Shown here: piece after piece, positions 47,379 to 59,184 of the stretch | Numbering within the stretch: the first letter of the stretch is position 1 | How the letters are laid out: each line of letters starts with the position of its first letter | NCBI GenBank assembly: GCA_010094045.1 | Contig: ML986580.1 | Coordinates: 698,059 to 762,058, forward strand | Source: Lojkania enalia | Lineage: Eukaryota > Ascomycota > Dothideomycetes > Pleosporales | DNA: 64,000 nt | Reading direction: 5' to 3' | Program-made: the position numbers and the translations under genes | The notes under the pieces: model-generated | Seen by the model: the letters and a program-made list of their open reading frames with translations, nothing else | Database searches by the model: none | Told to the model about the DNA's origin: nothing

Positions 47379-50300
47379 ATGCTTCCTCCCGGCTACGGCT
47401 TCGGAGATATTGCCAAGGCAATTGAACTTGCTCATGCACTTCAGGAACGTTTTCGGGATGCTCCTAAAGAGTTTCAGGTGATGAGGCATCAGTAAGATGA
47501 GACGCGGCTTTCAGCCTCGTAGACTTAGTAACGTAGTTCCAGCATCGAGAACCTCCGTAATGTCCTCCAGGAATTGGATGGAACAGGAGCGATACGACAG
47601 CAAGACTTCCAACAACATCAATTGGGTCCAATTGTCCATGAATGCGAGACACTTCTGGAGGAAACTCAGGCGACGTTGTATGAGTACGACTGTTTGCTAA
47701 TAAAAGCAAACGGTTTTCGGTCAAAATGTGCACAGTTATGGAAGAGGCTTCGGTTCGAGCCAAAGAAGGTGACGAGGTTGGAGTCTCGGGCATCTGCAAA
47801 CTTTGGTGCTCTGAACGCGCTCCTAGGACTGTCTAGCAGGTAGTGTCTTACACTTCAATGAAACGTATTAAAGCTTACAGCTGCAGGGAAACCACTCTGA
47901 AGGACACGATTCTTGCCTGGATAGCTGAAGTCGACCTCGCCGGCGATCATGACGGGAAATTGAGAAGGAAGACACCCGGAACTCTAGAATGGGTTGCTGA
48001 GACTGCGGAGTTCAAAAAGTGGATATCTGAGAAGAACCAGACCATTTATTGCCCCGGTGATGCTGGGGCAGGGAAAACCACGTTCACAGCGAAGGTAGTG
48101 TATGATCTTTTCACCGTACATAGAGATGAATTAGGAAATGTTGGCATATGTTTCCTGTATTGCAGCTTCAACGACAAAAGTCACCATACGTTGGAAAGCC
48201 TTCTGGCAACTTTGTTGAAACAGCTCCTCCTACATCGACCTCTTCCGGAGAGTATTAAATCGCGGTACCACACGTATCATCAAAGGCACCAAAGGCTTTC
48301 TGTCGATGAAATAATGAAGGAACTGCGAGTCGCGATAAAGGCTCGATCAAAAGCGTATGTCGTTGTGGATGGCTTAGATGAATGCGATGAGGGGTGTCGA
48401 TACAAGTTTTTAAAAATGTTAAAGAGCCTTAGAGATCAGAGGGATGATAACGGGACCAGTTCAGGTCAGACAGACGTCAAGATTTTGGTCACTTCGAGAC
48501 CATTTCCCAAAATAGCAGCCAGCTTAGGCGAGGGTATATTAACCATGCCAATATGCGCAAGGCGGAACGATATTTTCAAATACCTTGATTTAGCGAGGGA
48601 AGAATTTGATCAACACTATTTGCTTGACGATTCGTGGACCAGCGTGAAGGACGAGATAGTGCGCATTGCAGACGGAAAGTGAGTTCTCCCTCCAAACCGT
48701 ACTGATGGTACTGATGACGGCAAGATTCTTGATGGCTACCCTTTCATTCAATTGTTTGGGAAGCAAGACGAGCGTTAAAGCAACAAAAGAAGCATTAAAA
48801 ATACTCCCAAGAGGGGCCGGAGCCTACGACGCGATGTATGACGAAATCATGACCCGAATCACTGACCGGGAAAGCCACAGGAGAGAACTTGCTCTTCAGG
48901 CATTATCTTGGATTGTCTACGCCAAGCGCTCTCTAACTACTACAGAGCTGCAGCATGCCCTTGCAATCGAAAGGAATAGTTCTGCGCTTGATCCAGAGAA
49001 CATTTCACGCGAGGATATTGTCTCCTTGTGTGCTGGACTAGTCACACTAGATGAGAAAAGCTCAACGGTGAAGATAATGCACAAAACAGCCAAAGAATAT
49101 TTTGAACGTAACCCGAATAGATTGTCCCCCAATGTGGAAAGTACTATCGCTCAATCATGCATCACGTATCTGTCATACGAAGCATTCAAGACTGGATTCT
49201 GTCCCACCGAGGAGGAATTTGCTATTCGATTGCTTGCCAATCCATTCTACACCTACGCCGCCTCATTCTGGGGACAACACGCCATCCTCGCATCGCTAGC
49301 TAGTAAAGACACTCTTGAATTTCTTAAAGATGCTAAAAAGGTGGAGGCATCGGCGCAAGCACTCCATGTATACAAGGACAGTCTTAAGTACTACAGCCAA
49401 GAAACGCCGAAAGACACGCATGGTTTGCACTTGGCCGCATTCTTCGGGTTAGAAGAGGAAGTCGATATGCTACTATGCACCAACATCGCGTCAGAATTGA
49501 GAGACAGCTACAGTCGAACACCCTTATCATGGGCCGCTGTCTCTGGAAATTGCAAGATCATCGAAATGTTCTTGAAAGAGGGCTGCCATGTTGATACGAA
49601 AGATAAATTTGATCAGACACCGATACTTTTAGCGGCGCAAAAAGGGAATCTCGAGGCCGTCGTTGTTTTCCTCGGTCATGGAGCCGATCCAGATGTACAT
49701 GATGTCTACGGCCGATCTTCTTTATCGTGGGCTGCTGAGCGTGGACATAATCTCATCGTCAAAACACTACTAAAGAGCGAGAAGGTTGAAAAAAACTCGC
49801 AAAACAATTACTATCGACCACCATTGGCATGGGCTGCGTTGGCAGGACGTGAGAACGTCGTAACGTCTTTGATCGACGCAGGAGCGAACCTCAACGTGAA
49901 AGACAAAGATGGACGAACACCGCTATTCTTAGCTGTCGTGCATGATCGGTTTGCCGTGGCTATATTGCTTCTGCAAGCCGGCGCAAACCCAAATGTTGCA
50001 GATAAGAAAGCTCTCACACCGCTGTTGTTCGCTGCATTTAACGAAAGGCCGAAAGCTGTCAAGATTCTTCTAGAAAACGGCAGCTCCGAACTTGACCTCA
50101 ATTTCAAAGAAACCGACGAAGGAAGAACGGCCCTATCTTATGCCGCAGAATTCGGCGATAAGGAGACTCTAAAGCTTCTACTATCTCATCCTACAACTGA
50201 CCCGATTCTTTCCGATAGAGATAAATGGACGCCGCTGCATTGGGCAGCCGACGAAGGACACGAGATTATTGTGAAAATTCTACTCAACAACAGCAAAGTC

Positions 50301-51077
50301 AACGAGATGCTGCTAGAGGAAACGAAGCAACCATTAGACAAATGGAAGCAAACTCCATTCATGCGAGCGGCGCGCAATGGCCATGAATGCATATTGAAAT
50401 TGCTATTGACAAGATCGGACGCGCAACTTAATATGAAAGATTGCACCGGATGGACCCCGTTGATTCTAGCAGTGAGAGAGTCGCACGAATCCATAGTCGA
50501 GTTTCTTCTAGGAAACCCAACGACGGATCCAAACCTCGCAGATACGAATGATCGAACACCTTTGTCATGGGCGTCACATTTGGGCCGAGATTCCATTGTG
50601 CAAAAGTTGCTCGCTAATACGAGGGTTTTGGTGGATTCGAAAGATACCAATGGCGCAACACCCTTGTCATGGGCTGCGAGGAAGGGCCACACGGAAGTAG
50701 TGCGACTTTTACTGAATGCCAACGCGGATATCAATTCAGAAGATAATAAGTCCAACACACCAATCTTCCTAGCTGCAAGAAATGGGCACGTTAATGTCGT
50801 TGCGCTGCTTCTAGAAAGACATGCGAATGTAGAACATGAGGAAATGCTTGCATGGTTCGCTAGTCATATCCCGGCATCGCAGGAGGAGTACAAGATCGAG
50901 GAACTTTTCCGTCAAAGGATCCCTTCAATTGTAGGCCATATATATGGGCTTGACAGCTTATTCTTCCCAGTTCCAAGCGCAATGTCGGTCGCTCTTTCGA
51001 CGCAGATAGTTGTCCCAACGATAATCGGAGCGAGCAGCCTAGGCCAGCAAGCATCGACCCAAATGATATCACCTTGA
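47379..51077 (+). CDS. NACHT-domain NLR protein with ankyrin repeats
   Basis: Four exons: 47379-47491, 47537-47839, 47887-48678 and 48725-51077 (introns 45, 47 and 46 nt), 1186 residues. The N-terminal region (about 1-140, starting MLPPGYGFGDIAKAIELA) is the fungal STAND-type effector-side domain with helices including LLEETQATLYEYD. The NACHT domain carries a Walker A motif GDAGAGKTTF near residue 196 and a Walker B-like VVVDGLDECDEG near 297, then SRPFPKI. A helical region (to about 630) follows. Some 13 ankyrin repeats then run from roughly 635 to 1110, for example NGATPLSWAARKGHTEVVRL. The C-terminal tail has no clear domain. Fungal NLRs act in non-self recognition and cell death; the partner is unknown. 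For the third exon, an acceptor 6 nt earlier is also in frame. Confidence 0.9.
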
Positions 51078-52183
51078 GTATCTTCACTCTCGCAACCTGG
51101 GCCATAATAACGTCAGCCACTTGTCTTACTTTCCTTCTAGAGCAACCTTCCTGCCACGTTCACTGTCAATCTCGACTAGATCTAGACATTCGCTAGATGT
51201 ATTGAAGCCCAGTACGATGTTACGGTCGACGAGGACTGTAAGGATCTCGCGTCTCACACAAATAGATGTTGCTGGCTCCAGATCAGTGATTTTTACTACT
51301 TTCTAATGACCCATGAGTACACGATGTGGAGACTACAGCGACTTATTAATAATTGTGGAAGTCGACTTCTCCTTGACATGAACGGCTAACCTACGGTGGT
51401 CCCCAGAGAAACAAATGGATTTAGATAAACTACTTCGAGGTTTTCGGTATTGACTAATAATGTCCTCGATCCAGACGGATCGCGAATTATAATAGATATG
51501 TTGTAACCTAATCTAGACGTTTTTAAAGGAACGCAGGTAGAATACTCTTAGTTTCCAAAAAGACAAGGTCTAACACAATCAACTAGATGATTTGTAGCTC
51601 AAATATAGCTCTAATTTGGGTCAACGTACTTCTACACAAGCAACTTATATCATACAAGCGATTCATCTCCCGATCTTTCTCAGTGCCTATACAGAGAGTC
51701 CACCGTATGGCCGTCACAACCTAGAGCCTCCCTAGAATCTTTCCCTTGAAATTAATCGAAGCTGTCAAGCGGAATTGATCTGCGTATGTCTCTTCGACTC
51801 AAGACCCCAGTACTAGCAGAGTTCGAAGAAGGCCTTTTATGGGATAAGGTCGAGCAGGGGTCTTGGCAAAGCCAGGGTAGTGAAGCGAGGCGCCTTACCC
51901 GGAAGTGAAGCCTCTATTTCCTGATGCAGTTTCCCATGCAACAAAATAAATCAGGTAATGTCCTCAGCGGTTCTTTGGTGCCTTGTGCTCGGCAAAGTGT
52001 TTAACGACTGAAATGTATACTCTTGAACGATATCAAGTTCTGGGCCTCTTGACTTCAGCCTCGAAAATGTCGAGAGAGGAGCAACTGCATCCATAGCAGT
52101 CCAGCTGCCTAGATTCGTTCAGCTTTCCGCTTCTGCAGACTTGGGATTCGTTTTCCGGGAGTCAGCCTGATGAACAAAACAGG
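51078..52183. other. Intergenic region downstream of the NLR
   Basis: No recognisable gene. Short ORFs only (for example a 61-codon frame at 51121). Presumed 3' flank of the NLR and promoter region of the DUF7587-like gene. Confidence 0.4.
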
Positions 52184-52896
52184 ATGAGCTCAAGAGCACC
52201 AAACAAACGCTTTGATACTTCGGATGCTCGCAGGACATCCTTAGCTGCGCACATCAATCACCAAGACTGGACACCAACCCCATACATCTCATTCACAAGC
52301 TCTCCGGCACAAGTGGAAGAGCTGGTTATGCAGAGGCGGTCAAGGAGAGGAGCCCAGATGCTCACCGTCATAGATCCCAATATTCGGTCAAGAAAAGGCT
52401 TGCCTATTCTTGATCTCAATCAGGAAATGGAGCATTACGGAATCTCAAATCTATATGGCAGTCGGGATCGATACTGCGTCGATCATTATATCTGTCTCTG
52501 GCAAGTTACGGAGGAAATCGTTGGTCACTGGAAGTAGGATGAGCTTGCTGTATCTGAGAACTGGCATGAAGACACTGTCATGCCTGCTTTCCGGGACTTC
52601 AACCAGAAATCCAAGCAAAAGGCCGATAATACTGACCTGTCTGAGATAATGGATAGGTTATGTCGTAAGTCAATAGGCTCCACCTGATAGCACAACACTA
52701 ACAAAAGTAAGTGGGGGGCGAACGGGCGGATGGATTCAACCATATCACCCACTTATCAGACACTTCAAGCGACGGAATTTCTTATTCTTTCGAAGACGAG
52801 ATCTGGGATGAAGGCGACGGCTGGGACACTGACGATGAGGTCGAAGAGGCTAATGCAGCTGATGACGGGATGAAGATTATTGAAGGAGGTTGGTAA
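52184..52896 (+). pseudogene. DUF7587-like gene with a premature stop
   Basis: Two exons would be 52184-52664 and 52712-52896 (intron 47 nt), about 222 codons in total. The text matches the DUF7587 type of fungal protein: ISFTSSPAQVEELVMQRRS, RGAQMLTVIDPNIRSRKGLP and DHYICLWQVTEEIVGHW. The frame then meets TAG at 52535-52537, where the family would have a Trp-Asp-Asp/Glu-Leu run, and coding-like text resumes directly (DELAVSENWHEDTVMPAFRD). The stop is one base from TGG (G to A), so this looks like a nonsense mutation. A second exon ends DDGMKIIEGGW. Function unknown. Confidence 0.7.
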
Positions 52897-53031
52897 CGAC
52901 TGCGGCATGCGTGCAAAGTTGTTTCTATCAGAAGCCGCTGTTCCAATAGTCACTCAGAGTGTTCGAAGGTAGATGATTATGATGAGTGAGGAGACAGATA
53001 AAATCGTCAGTCTTACGCCGGTATTACGGGG

Positions 53032-53487
53032 TCAGGCTTGGCTGGTGGCCTGAAGCTTTGAGCAGGAATCGTGGCGCAGTGTACGGATAGGATAAATTAC
53101 GTCGGAGAAAACGTCTCTAGGCTGTATTTGCAGCCCGCCTCTACTCGCGCGGTGGATTTTGCGGCAACCAATAGCATGAGTTACGTGCGACCAGGGTGCG
53201 GAAGGAAATAATGACGAGAGGGCGCGAAATCCCGACACCGATTTTGCACGCGACTGTAAAAGAGAAATAGGAGGAGGAAGTTGGGATCGGGGCCATTCCA
53301 TGCCAAGCGCTTCCAGGCTCACCAAATTCAGCGCATTAGTAACTAGCGAGTCCTGCCGATTACGCGATTTGGTGCTTGTGGAGGCGGAGTTGGGGCAAGG
53401 AAGATTAAGCGAGGTGTAGCTTGCGTTGGGATTGCGGGTGTGGATGCTTGACGTGTGAGTGATCCCCTTGTCCGTAGTCTTAGACAT
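53032..53487 (-). CDS. Uncharacterised 151-residue ORF
   Basis: An ATG-initiated frame for 151 residues, Ser/Thr/Arg-rich, with no signal peptide, membrane span or family I recognise. Its length is above chance for this region, but base usage and lack of a domain leave it doubtful; it could also be an exon of a longer, decayed gene. Confidence 0.25.
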   Translation of the reverse strand: MSKTTDKGITHTSSIHTRNPNASYTSLNLPCPNSASTSTKSRNRQDSLVTNALNLVSLEALGMEWPRSQLPPPISLLQSRAKSVSGFRALSSLFPSAPWSHVTHAIGCRKIHRASRGGLQIQPRDVFSDVIYPIRTLRHDSCSKLQATSQA

Positions 53488-54914
53488 CGTGCCGTGAGCG
53501 GTACAGGCGGAGGTTGAAGGAGAAGTAAGAGTTACTATGGTGATGAAGCTCTGGAAATAGGGATCGAAAAGGAGCGCTGGCTGACCAGCAAATGGACCAG
53601 TGCCAGATTTTGCTACAATCCAACGTATGTCTTGCCTGATATTTGCATGGCGTAGCTGGATATTTCTTGTATCCGTATCGTCAAGTTCGCTCTCAGACGG
53701 TTTCGTTCTCGGAGTATTCCTATATATACGGACTACGCTAAGACGTTGCCTCAGCTATTATGATCAGCCATCGTTCGTTTGCAGGCAGTCTCTCGACTTA
53801 CAAGTCAAGGTCCGACGAACATGTTCGTTAATTCTGTACATCGAAGAAATATCCAAATGGCGCCTCGTAAACACCCTAAATAGAAGTGTTTAGGGAAAAT
53901 CGAGAAGCTCTGCTATAGCTTCGACTCGAGAACGGATTGATGCAAAGGATAATGTAGCAAGGTTGGCTGGTGTACGTCCATGCCCGAATACCCTAGATAA
54001 TAATACCTTGTGCTTCATGGAGTTCAATATAACATAGCTCTAGGAAAGACGGCGATCAATCATCTTTTTGTGAGCTAACCTTAATCATGAGTGTGCACTC
54101 TCGTGAACAAGGTTTGTTACACTGGGGCAATAGGAGTGGGCATTGAGCGTGAGCACGATGGTTTGAAGTGCCTTAAAATGAGCGTTAGCGGTAGTACTAT
54201 ATACCTTTGTTCATGTGATTCTTAAAAGGTCCCGAACCTGAGAACTTTCAAGAACTGTGTTGATGATTGGCCAAGTTGGACCTCTGGTGAATGTATAGTG
54301 TGCGCCTGTGTGAATGGCGCTATAACTCGTAGGCTTCAAAGCCGAGCCGTGATTGGCTGTAGATCTTTGGCAAATAAGATGCGTAGATATTAATCTATGG
54401 CTCCAGGTTAGTGGTTACTCCTCTGTCCAGCCACATCAACACCAGCCAGATTCACGTGAGCAACATCCACATGAGCGCGAACTAATAAACTAGCCTAGAA
54501 CGGCAAGGCAGGATCACACGTTCGCCTCTTCGGGGTGCTTGGCGGGTGGACTGGGTCAACTAATCATAAGCTAGGGATGCTTCTTCCAGGATGGCAGGCG
54601 CAGCGGGGCAGTGCAGACGAGGCACACCAACGTTTGACATTGCAGTTTATAGACGCGCTTGCCCCGTTAGCCTAACACTTATTCCACCAACTTTCGACCC
54701 TTTGCACCTGCGAGAGGAGTGGAAAACTTCGACGGCAAAGACAAGTCTTGAATCGGGCAGTGAAGAGACGACTTCTAGCGGTCAAAGGTACGGGATGCGG
54801 GGCTGTGAGTCGATTGACGGACGGGGACGACACCATTTTCGATAATCCCAAGCATCAGCCATTCCTGTCGCGGATTGTTTTCACTTTAGGGACTTCGAGT
54901 AGATATTCTCCAAA
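53488..54914. other. Intergenic region before the lipase
   Basis: Short ORFs only. The last 300 bp before 54915 are the presumed promoter and leader of the lipase gene; an 84-codon frame at 54591-54845 ends just before it and looks like chance or leader sequence. Confidence 0.4.
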
Positions 54915-56741
54915 ATGACGCTCATATTCCTCGGCAATGAGCGGAGGCATCGGAAGAAGCGCTCTTCCTCGAAGACTTCTAAGCCACAGCCTGTTGCGCA
55001 AACTGCACACGGCTTTCAATCAACTGCACACATACAGCCGCAAAACTACCCCCCGCCAAAACCTGAGCATCCATCAACTGCATACACAAATAACGGCTAC
55101 TCGTTAGCCGCACCCCAACATCCAATCTATGGTGCCATGCCTCAGCCTTATGGATCGCCCCAACAACATTACGGATCTCCCCCCCTCCAGCCTATGCAAC
55201 CACTTCCTTACGGGTCTACTCCTCTCCAGCCGGTTCAGCCCTGTATCAACAACTCGACAATCAGTTTCGCCGCCTCCCATTCATCTAAAAGGCAGGAGGG
55301 AAAATTCCAGTCTTCCTGGGACAAAATGGATCGTATAGCGGCAAAATCGTACAATGACTTGAAGGAAACGTTGACTTCAGGAGCTGGAAAGAGTGCTACA
55401 CAGCTCAATTCTCCTTGTAAAATGAGTACACAAGCTTTGAACCAGGGTGCTGCGTTATGCGATTTGATAAGCTCGAAGCTGAATGCAGTCATTACTAGCA
55501 TTGACGAGGAGCGATTCAGCGGTAGAGAGCAGGATCTTCTAATGTATCCCGACTCTGAAGGATATCCGTCCACATCAACAGTACGAACAGATGCTTCGAG
55601 AGCCCTTCGGCCCAACCCTGTATATCCCAGCTCCAAAGGAGGGCGTGGATCGAATCACTTTTCTAAAGCGTGGCTATACGCAAATTCTCGTCTCCCTCCA
55701 TACTTACCGCCTTTCAAGCTATATCTACCGGCGTACCCCCTTCTATGCCTTGCAGCCAACTATTCAGAACGTGTTTACACCCCTCCAGCACCCCGGTCCT
55801 CCGAGAAAGAAAGTCACATCCCTTCTGATTGGCGGTCTGGCACCAAAGCCATGGTTTTGAAATCGATACCAGTGGACGATATGAATACTATTGTCTTCGC
55901 CATTCGTGGTTCGCAGACATTCATGGACTGGGCTGTCAATTTCCGGCAAGCCCCGAGCAGCCCCGCCGGCTTCTTAGACGATGAAGGGAATCTCTGCCAT
56001 TCAGGCTTCCTGCAAGTAGCTCGACAGATGATAGCACCCGTCGCAGAACGACTAAGAACCTTACTCCAGGAGAACCCAGGCCGTAGCAGCTGCAGTCTCC
56101 TTATCACTGGGCATTCTGCCGGCGGTGCAGTTGCTGCGCTCTTATATGCGCATATGCTGAGCTCAAACGTGAAATCCGACTTAACATACTTAACTGGATT
56201 TTTCAAGCGCGTGCACTGCATTACTTTTGGCGCACCACCCATCAGCCTTCTCCCACTCCAGAAGCCGAACCATAGACGCCATATGAAGAGCCTATTCTTC
56301 GCCTTTATCAACGAGGGGGACCCCGTACCAAGGGCGGATAAACAAGTTGTACTCTCCCTACTCAAACTGTACGCGTCCCCGGCTCCGACGTCGTCGTGTG
56401 CGAGTACGCTATCGGCGCTCTCGCACGCGTCTGCAAGTTCTTTGCAGACGGCGTCTTCCAGGCCTTCGAAATTTTCAAAGGTCTTAACAAACACTAATAG
56501 TACCTCGTCCTCGCTACCGGTGTGGAATATTCCCTCCAGCACGCTGAGTACCGCAGGTCGGCTCGTGGTGCTGAGACATCGCCCCGCAGGACGCGGCGAA
56601 GATGATATAGAAGCTATCACAGTCGACGAAGATTTACTGAGAACGATCATGTATGGCGATCCGTTGAAGCATATGATGAGTTTGTATAAGCGGCGCGTTG
56701 AGTGTCTTGCTACTCAGGCGGTGACAGCGAAAGGGTATTAA
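54915..56741 (+). CDS. Class 3 lipase-like alpha/beta hydrolase
   Basis: A single-exon gene for 608 residues. A basic, Pro/Gln-rich N-terminus (MTLIFLGNERRHRKKRSSSK, then repeated QPYGSPQQHYGSPP-type text) precedes the hydrolase domain. The Lipase_3 fold shows TIVFAIRGSQTFMDWAVNF, a lid-side region FLDDEGNLCHSGFLQVARQM and the nucleophile elbow TGHSAGGAVAALL (Ser near residue 402). Candidate Asp lies in INEGDPVPRAD near 470 and candidate His in GDPLKHMMSLY near 585. It is likely an intracellular or membrane-associated lipase or diacylglycerol-lipase-type enzyme; no signal peptide is seen. The acceptor lipid is unknown. Confidence 0.85.
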   Translation: MTLIFLGNERRHRKKRSSSKTSKPQPVAQTAHGFQSTAHIQPQNYPPPKPEHPSTAYTNNGYSLAAPQHPIYGAMPQPYGSPQQHYGSPPLQPMQPLPYGSTPLQPVQPCINNSTISFAASHSSKRQEGKFQSSWDKMDRIAAKSYNDLKETLTSGAGKSATQLNSPCKMSTQALNQGAALCDLISSKLNAVITSIDEERFSGREQDLLMYPDSEGYPSTSTVRTDASRALRPNPVYPSSKGGRGSNHFSKAWLYANSRLPPYLPPFKLYLPAYPLLCLAANYSERVYTPPAPRSSEKESHIPSDWRSGTKAMVLKSIPVDDMNTIVFAIRGSQTFMDWAVNFRQAPSSPAGFLDDEGNLCHSGFLQVARQMIAPVAERLRTLLQENPGRSSCSLLITGHSAGGAVAALLYAHMLSSNVKSDLTYLTGFFKRVHCITFGAPPISLLPLQKPNHRRHMKSLFFAFINEGDPVPRADKQVVLSLLKLYASPAPTSSCASTLSALSHASASSLQTASSRPSKFSKVLTNTNSTSSSLPVWNIPSSTLSTAGRLVVLRHRPAGRGEDDIEAITVDEDLLRTIMYGDPLKHMMSLYKRRVECLATQAVTAKGY

Positions 56742-58221
56742 GACTGCGCAGTTCGTTTTGTATGATTTGTCAGGGGGATTGGTGGGATAGGGTGCGTTGT
56801 GAAGAATTTATCTCTATACCCGAGTTCAGTTTTTTTTTTTGTTTTGGTTAGTCGGAAATTCTTTTTGGAGAAATGGATCTTGGATTTTTGAGTAGTTAGT
56901 ATAATGAGTTTCTTTAAGAAGAAGTTGTATGTGCAAGGTGCAGATGTGCCTTCTTACCTTTCGTGTCCTATGTAACATTCATGAAGCCACGCATGTGTGC
57001 ACAGACCTTTCAATCCCAACGTCCTGCAATCGTAGTGCCTCCTCGTCTTTGCTTCTCCACCCACTAATAATTTCCAATAGGATTGTTGTGTGCATTTGCG
57101 TCCTAGTCGTCTAAAGAGGCATTGCCCAAGTGCCGGTGTGTTTTCCTACCACACTGCAGTGCCTCGGGCAGGTCGAGTATTGGACGAATAGTCTCGCGTC
57201 TTATCCGCACTTGGGGATGATGGCCTGGATGGGAAGAAAGAGCACAGGATTCAGGCCTGGTACGGGGATGAGGAGATGTGGGAAGTTGGGGATGGAGATG
57301 TCTGACAGATTGGAAGAACGATATGGGGGAGTGTCGTTGTGAGAGGATGGCAACCTCGGAGAATCTAACGAGCGGCTTTGGAATGGAGGAAGAGATTGAA
57401 GAAGCAACGCTACGATGCTATCCTAGATATAGAAGCAAACGTTAATCCTCAGCAGCGGAAAACAGCCGGCAAGAAAAAAAAGCTAGGTATGAGGAGAAAA
57501 GGCACGCAAGTAGAAAGAGTCTTCATTTTCCATGATCGTCTCCACCGAGCCAATTGTTTTGCGACTCATTACTGATCAGATTGTTGCATGCCGACAGCCC
57601 TAGATCCTCCAAACATCAGCGCGTGGAGAGTTCACAATATTGTCATCCGCCGGATCCTATGCAAGTGAGACAATATTGACTAGTTCCTGTTTCTATTGTT
57701 CATTGCCACACGTACTAGCCTCTAAATGGCTCTTGTTGATGGCAGGTGCCATCAGGGCGCCTGGTAGGAGCGGTTCTAGTTTTTGTTTACATAATGAGAC
57801 CAGCGTATATATAGGTAGTCCTGTTCGGAGTTTTCTCCCATCACTTTAACAGTACCCTTGTTTTCATCAGCTCTCTCCGGGAGCTGATTTGAACAGATCC
57901 TCTTAGCTTATTTATCCTTACCGTGAGCAGAACTTTTTCGAATTTCATTTATTCTACAGCGTAAAATTTCAATCGATCATCAGATATTCAATTACAAACC
58001 CTAATATCAATGGCCGACGCGTCTGGGTAGAAGTAGAATGTAATACTTTCGTTTTAGTTATGTATTTGAACTAGTTCATTTTCGGATTGTCTCTCGTAAT
58101 ATCTTATCGTTGAAGATGAAGACTGATCAAAGTTCTGGAATATTCGAACAAATCGCATATTAATGTTGAAGTATATGCGACGTTCGCTTGCAACTGTCCG
58201 TAATAGAGCATGCACGTTTCC
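56742..58221. other. Region between lipase and PhzF-like genes
   Basis: 3' flank of the lipase (T-rich run near 56830-56843) and 3' flank of the convergent PhzF-like gene. Short ORFs at 57130, 57378 and 57640 show no domain. No gene called. Confidence 0.4.
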
Positions 58222-59184
58222 TCAAACAGTGACGACGGTCTCCATAACTTCTACAGCAGCTCCACTCAACCAAACCCCTTCAATACCCCTTCCACCTTCC
58301 CTCTTCAACACCCTAACAAATATATCGCAACGCCTCCCCATCTCTACACCCTGCACAAGATGGAACTCAAAGGGCCCTTTCCCTCTCCCCTTCCCTTCCT
58401 GCAACGCCAAATAGCAACACAACGCCGAACTCGCGCTCCCAGTACCCGGATCCTCTACTGAGCCAATACTCCTCGTACGAAGCAATCTGCGCTTCCCATT
58501 CGCATCATCAGAATCGAGTCCTAGATCAACGTAGTAAAATGTCCCATGCAAGCCAACGTCATATCCACTCCCCTTATCTAGATACTCAGCTGCAAAGATC
58601 TTAGAATAAGGAATTAACCCCTTGGATACAGAACCCAACGCTTCCAAACTCGCAAGCGGCACAAGATTAAATGCCATACCCTTCACTATACTGACAATCG
58701 GCACGGTATCCTCCTGCACGGGATTCATGCTCTTCCCTGGTAGCGGATGAGCGAGTCGTTTCTCGTGGATCCGCACATCATGCGGGATCTTGACTTCCGC
58801 AACCCCGAGTCCAGAGTCGTACTCGAAGTCCACGATGCCGGCCAGCGTCCGCAATTTCTTGATGCCGGCCCACTCCGCGTGCTGCGAGATGTAGCACGCT
58901 AGTCCGATTGTCGGGTGCCCTGCAAACGAGACATGTGCGCGTGGCGTGAAGATGTCGTAGTCTGCGATCCCGTCTTGCGGTGTGTGTAGAAATATGGTCT
59001 CCGAGAATGTGAATTCAATGGCGATGTCGAGTTTTTGCTTTTCTGTTAATTGCGGACGGACGTGCGTGGGCACGCGCACGATGGCTAAGGGATTGCCGCT
59101 GTTGCGCGTCTTAGTGAAGACGTCTAGGATTGTGTAGGATAGGTTTAGCGCTGTGGCTGAGGGGGATGTGCGATCTTCTTGCAT
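58222..59184 (-). CDS. PhzF-family isomerase/epimerase-like protein
   Basis: A single-exon gene for 320 residues from the ATG at 59184; a longer frame to 59271 starts with GTG and is not used. PhzF features are clear: TILDVFTKTRNSGNPLAIVR at the N-terminus, EFTFSETIFLHT with the catalytic-type Glu, FTPRAHVSFAGHPTIGLACY, and near the C-terminus GSVEDPGTGSASSALCCYL. The fold has two similar halves, as in diaminopimelate epimerase. Family members in fungi are of mixed or unknown function, and the name does not imply phenazine synthesis. Confidence 0.88.
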   Translation of the reverse strand: MQEDRTSPSATALNLSYTILDVFTKTRNSGNPLAIVRVPTHVRPQLTEKQKLDIAIEFTFSETIFLHTPQDGIADYDIFTPRAHVSFAGHPTIGLACYISQHAEWAGIKKLRTLAGIVDFEYDSGLGVAEVKIPHDVRIHEKRLAHPLPGKSMNPVQEDTVPIVSIVKGMAFNLVPLASLEALGSVSKGLIPYSKIFAAEYLDKGSGYDVGLHGTFYYVDLGLDSDDANGKRRLLRTRSIGSVEDPGTGSASSALCCYLALQEGKGRGKGPFEFHLVQGVEMGRRCDIFVRVLKREGGRGIEGVWLSGAAVEVMETVVTV

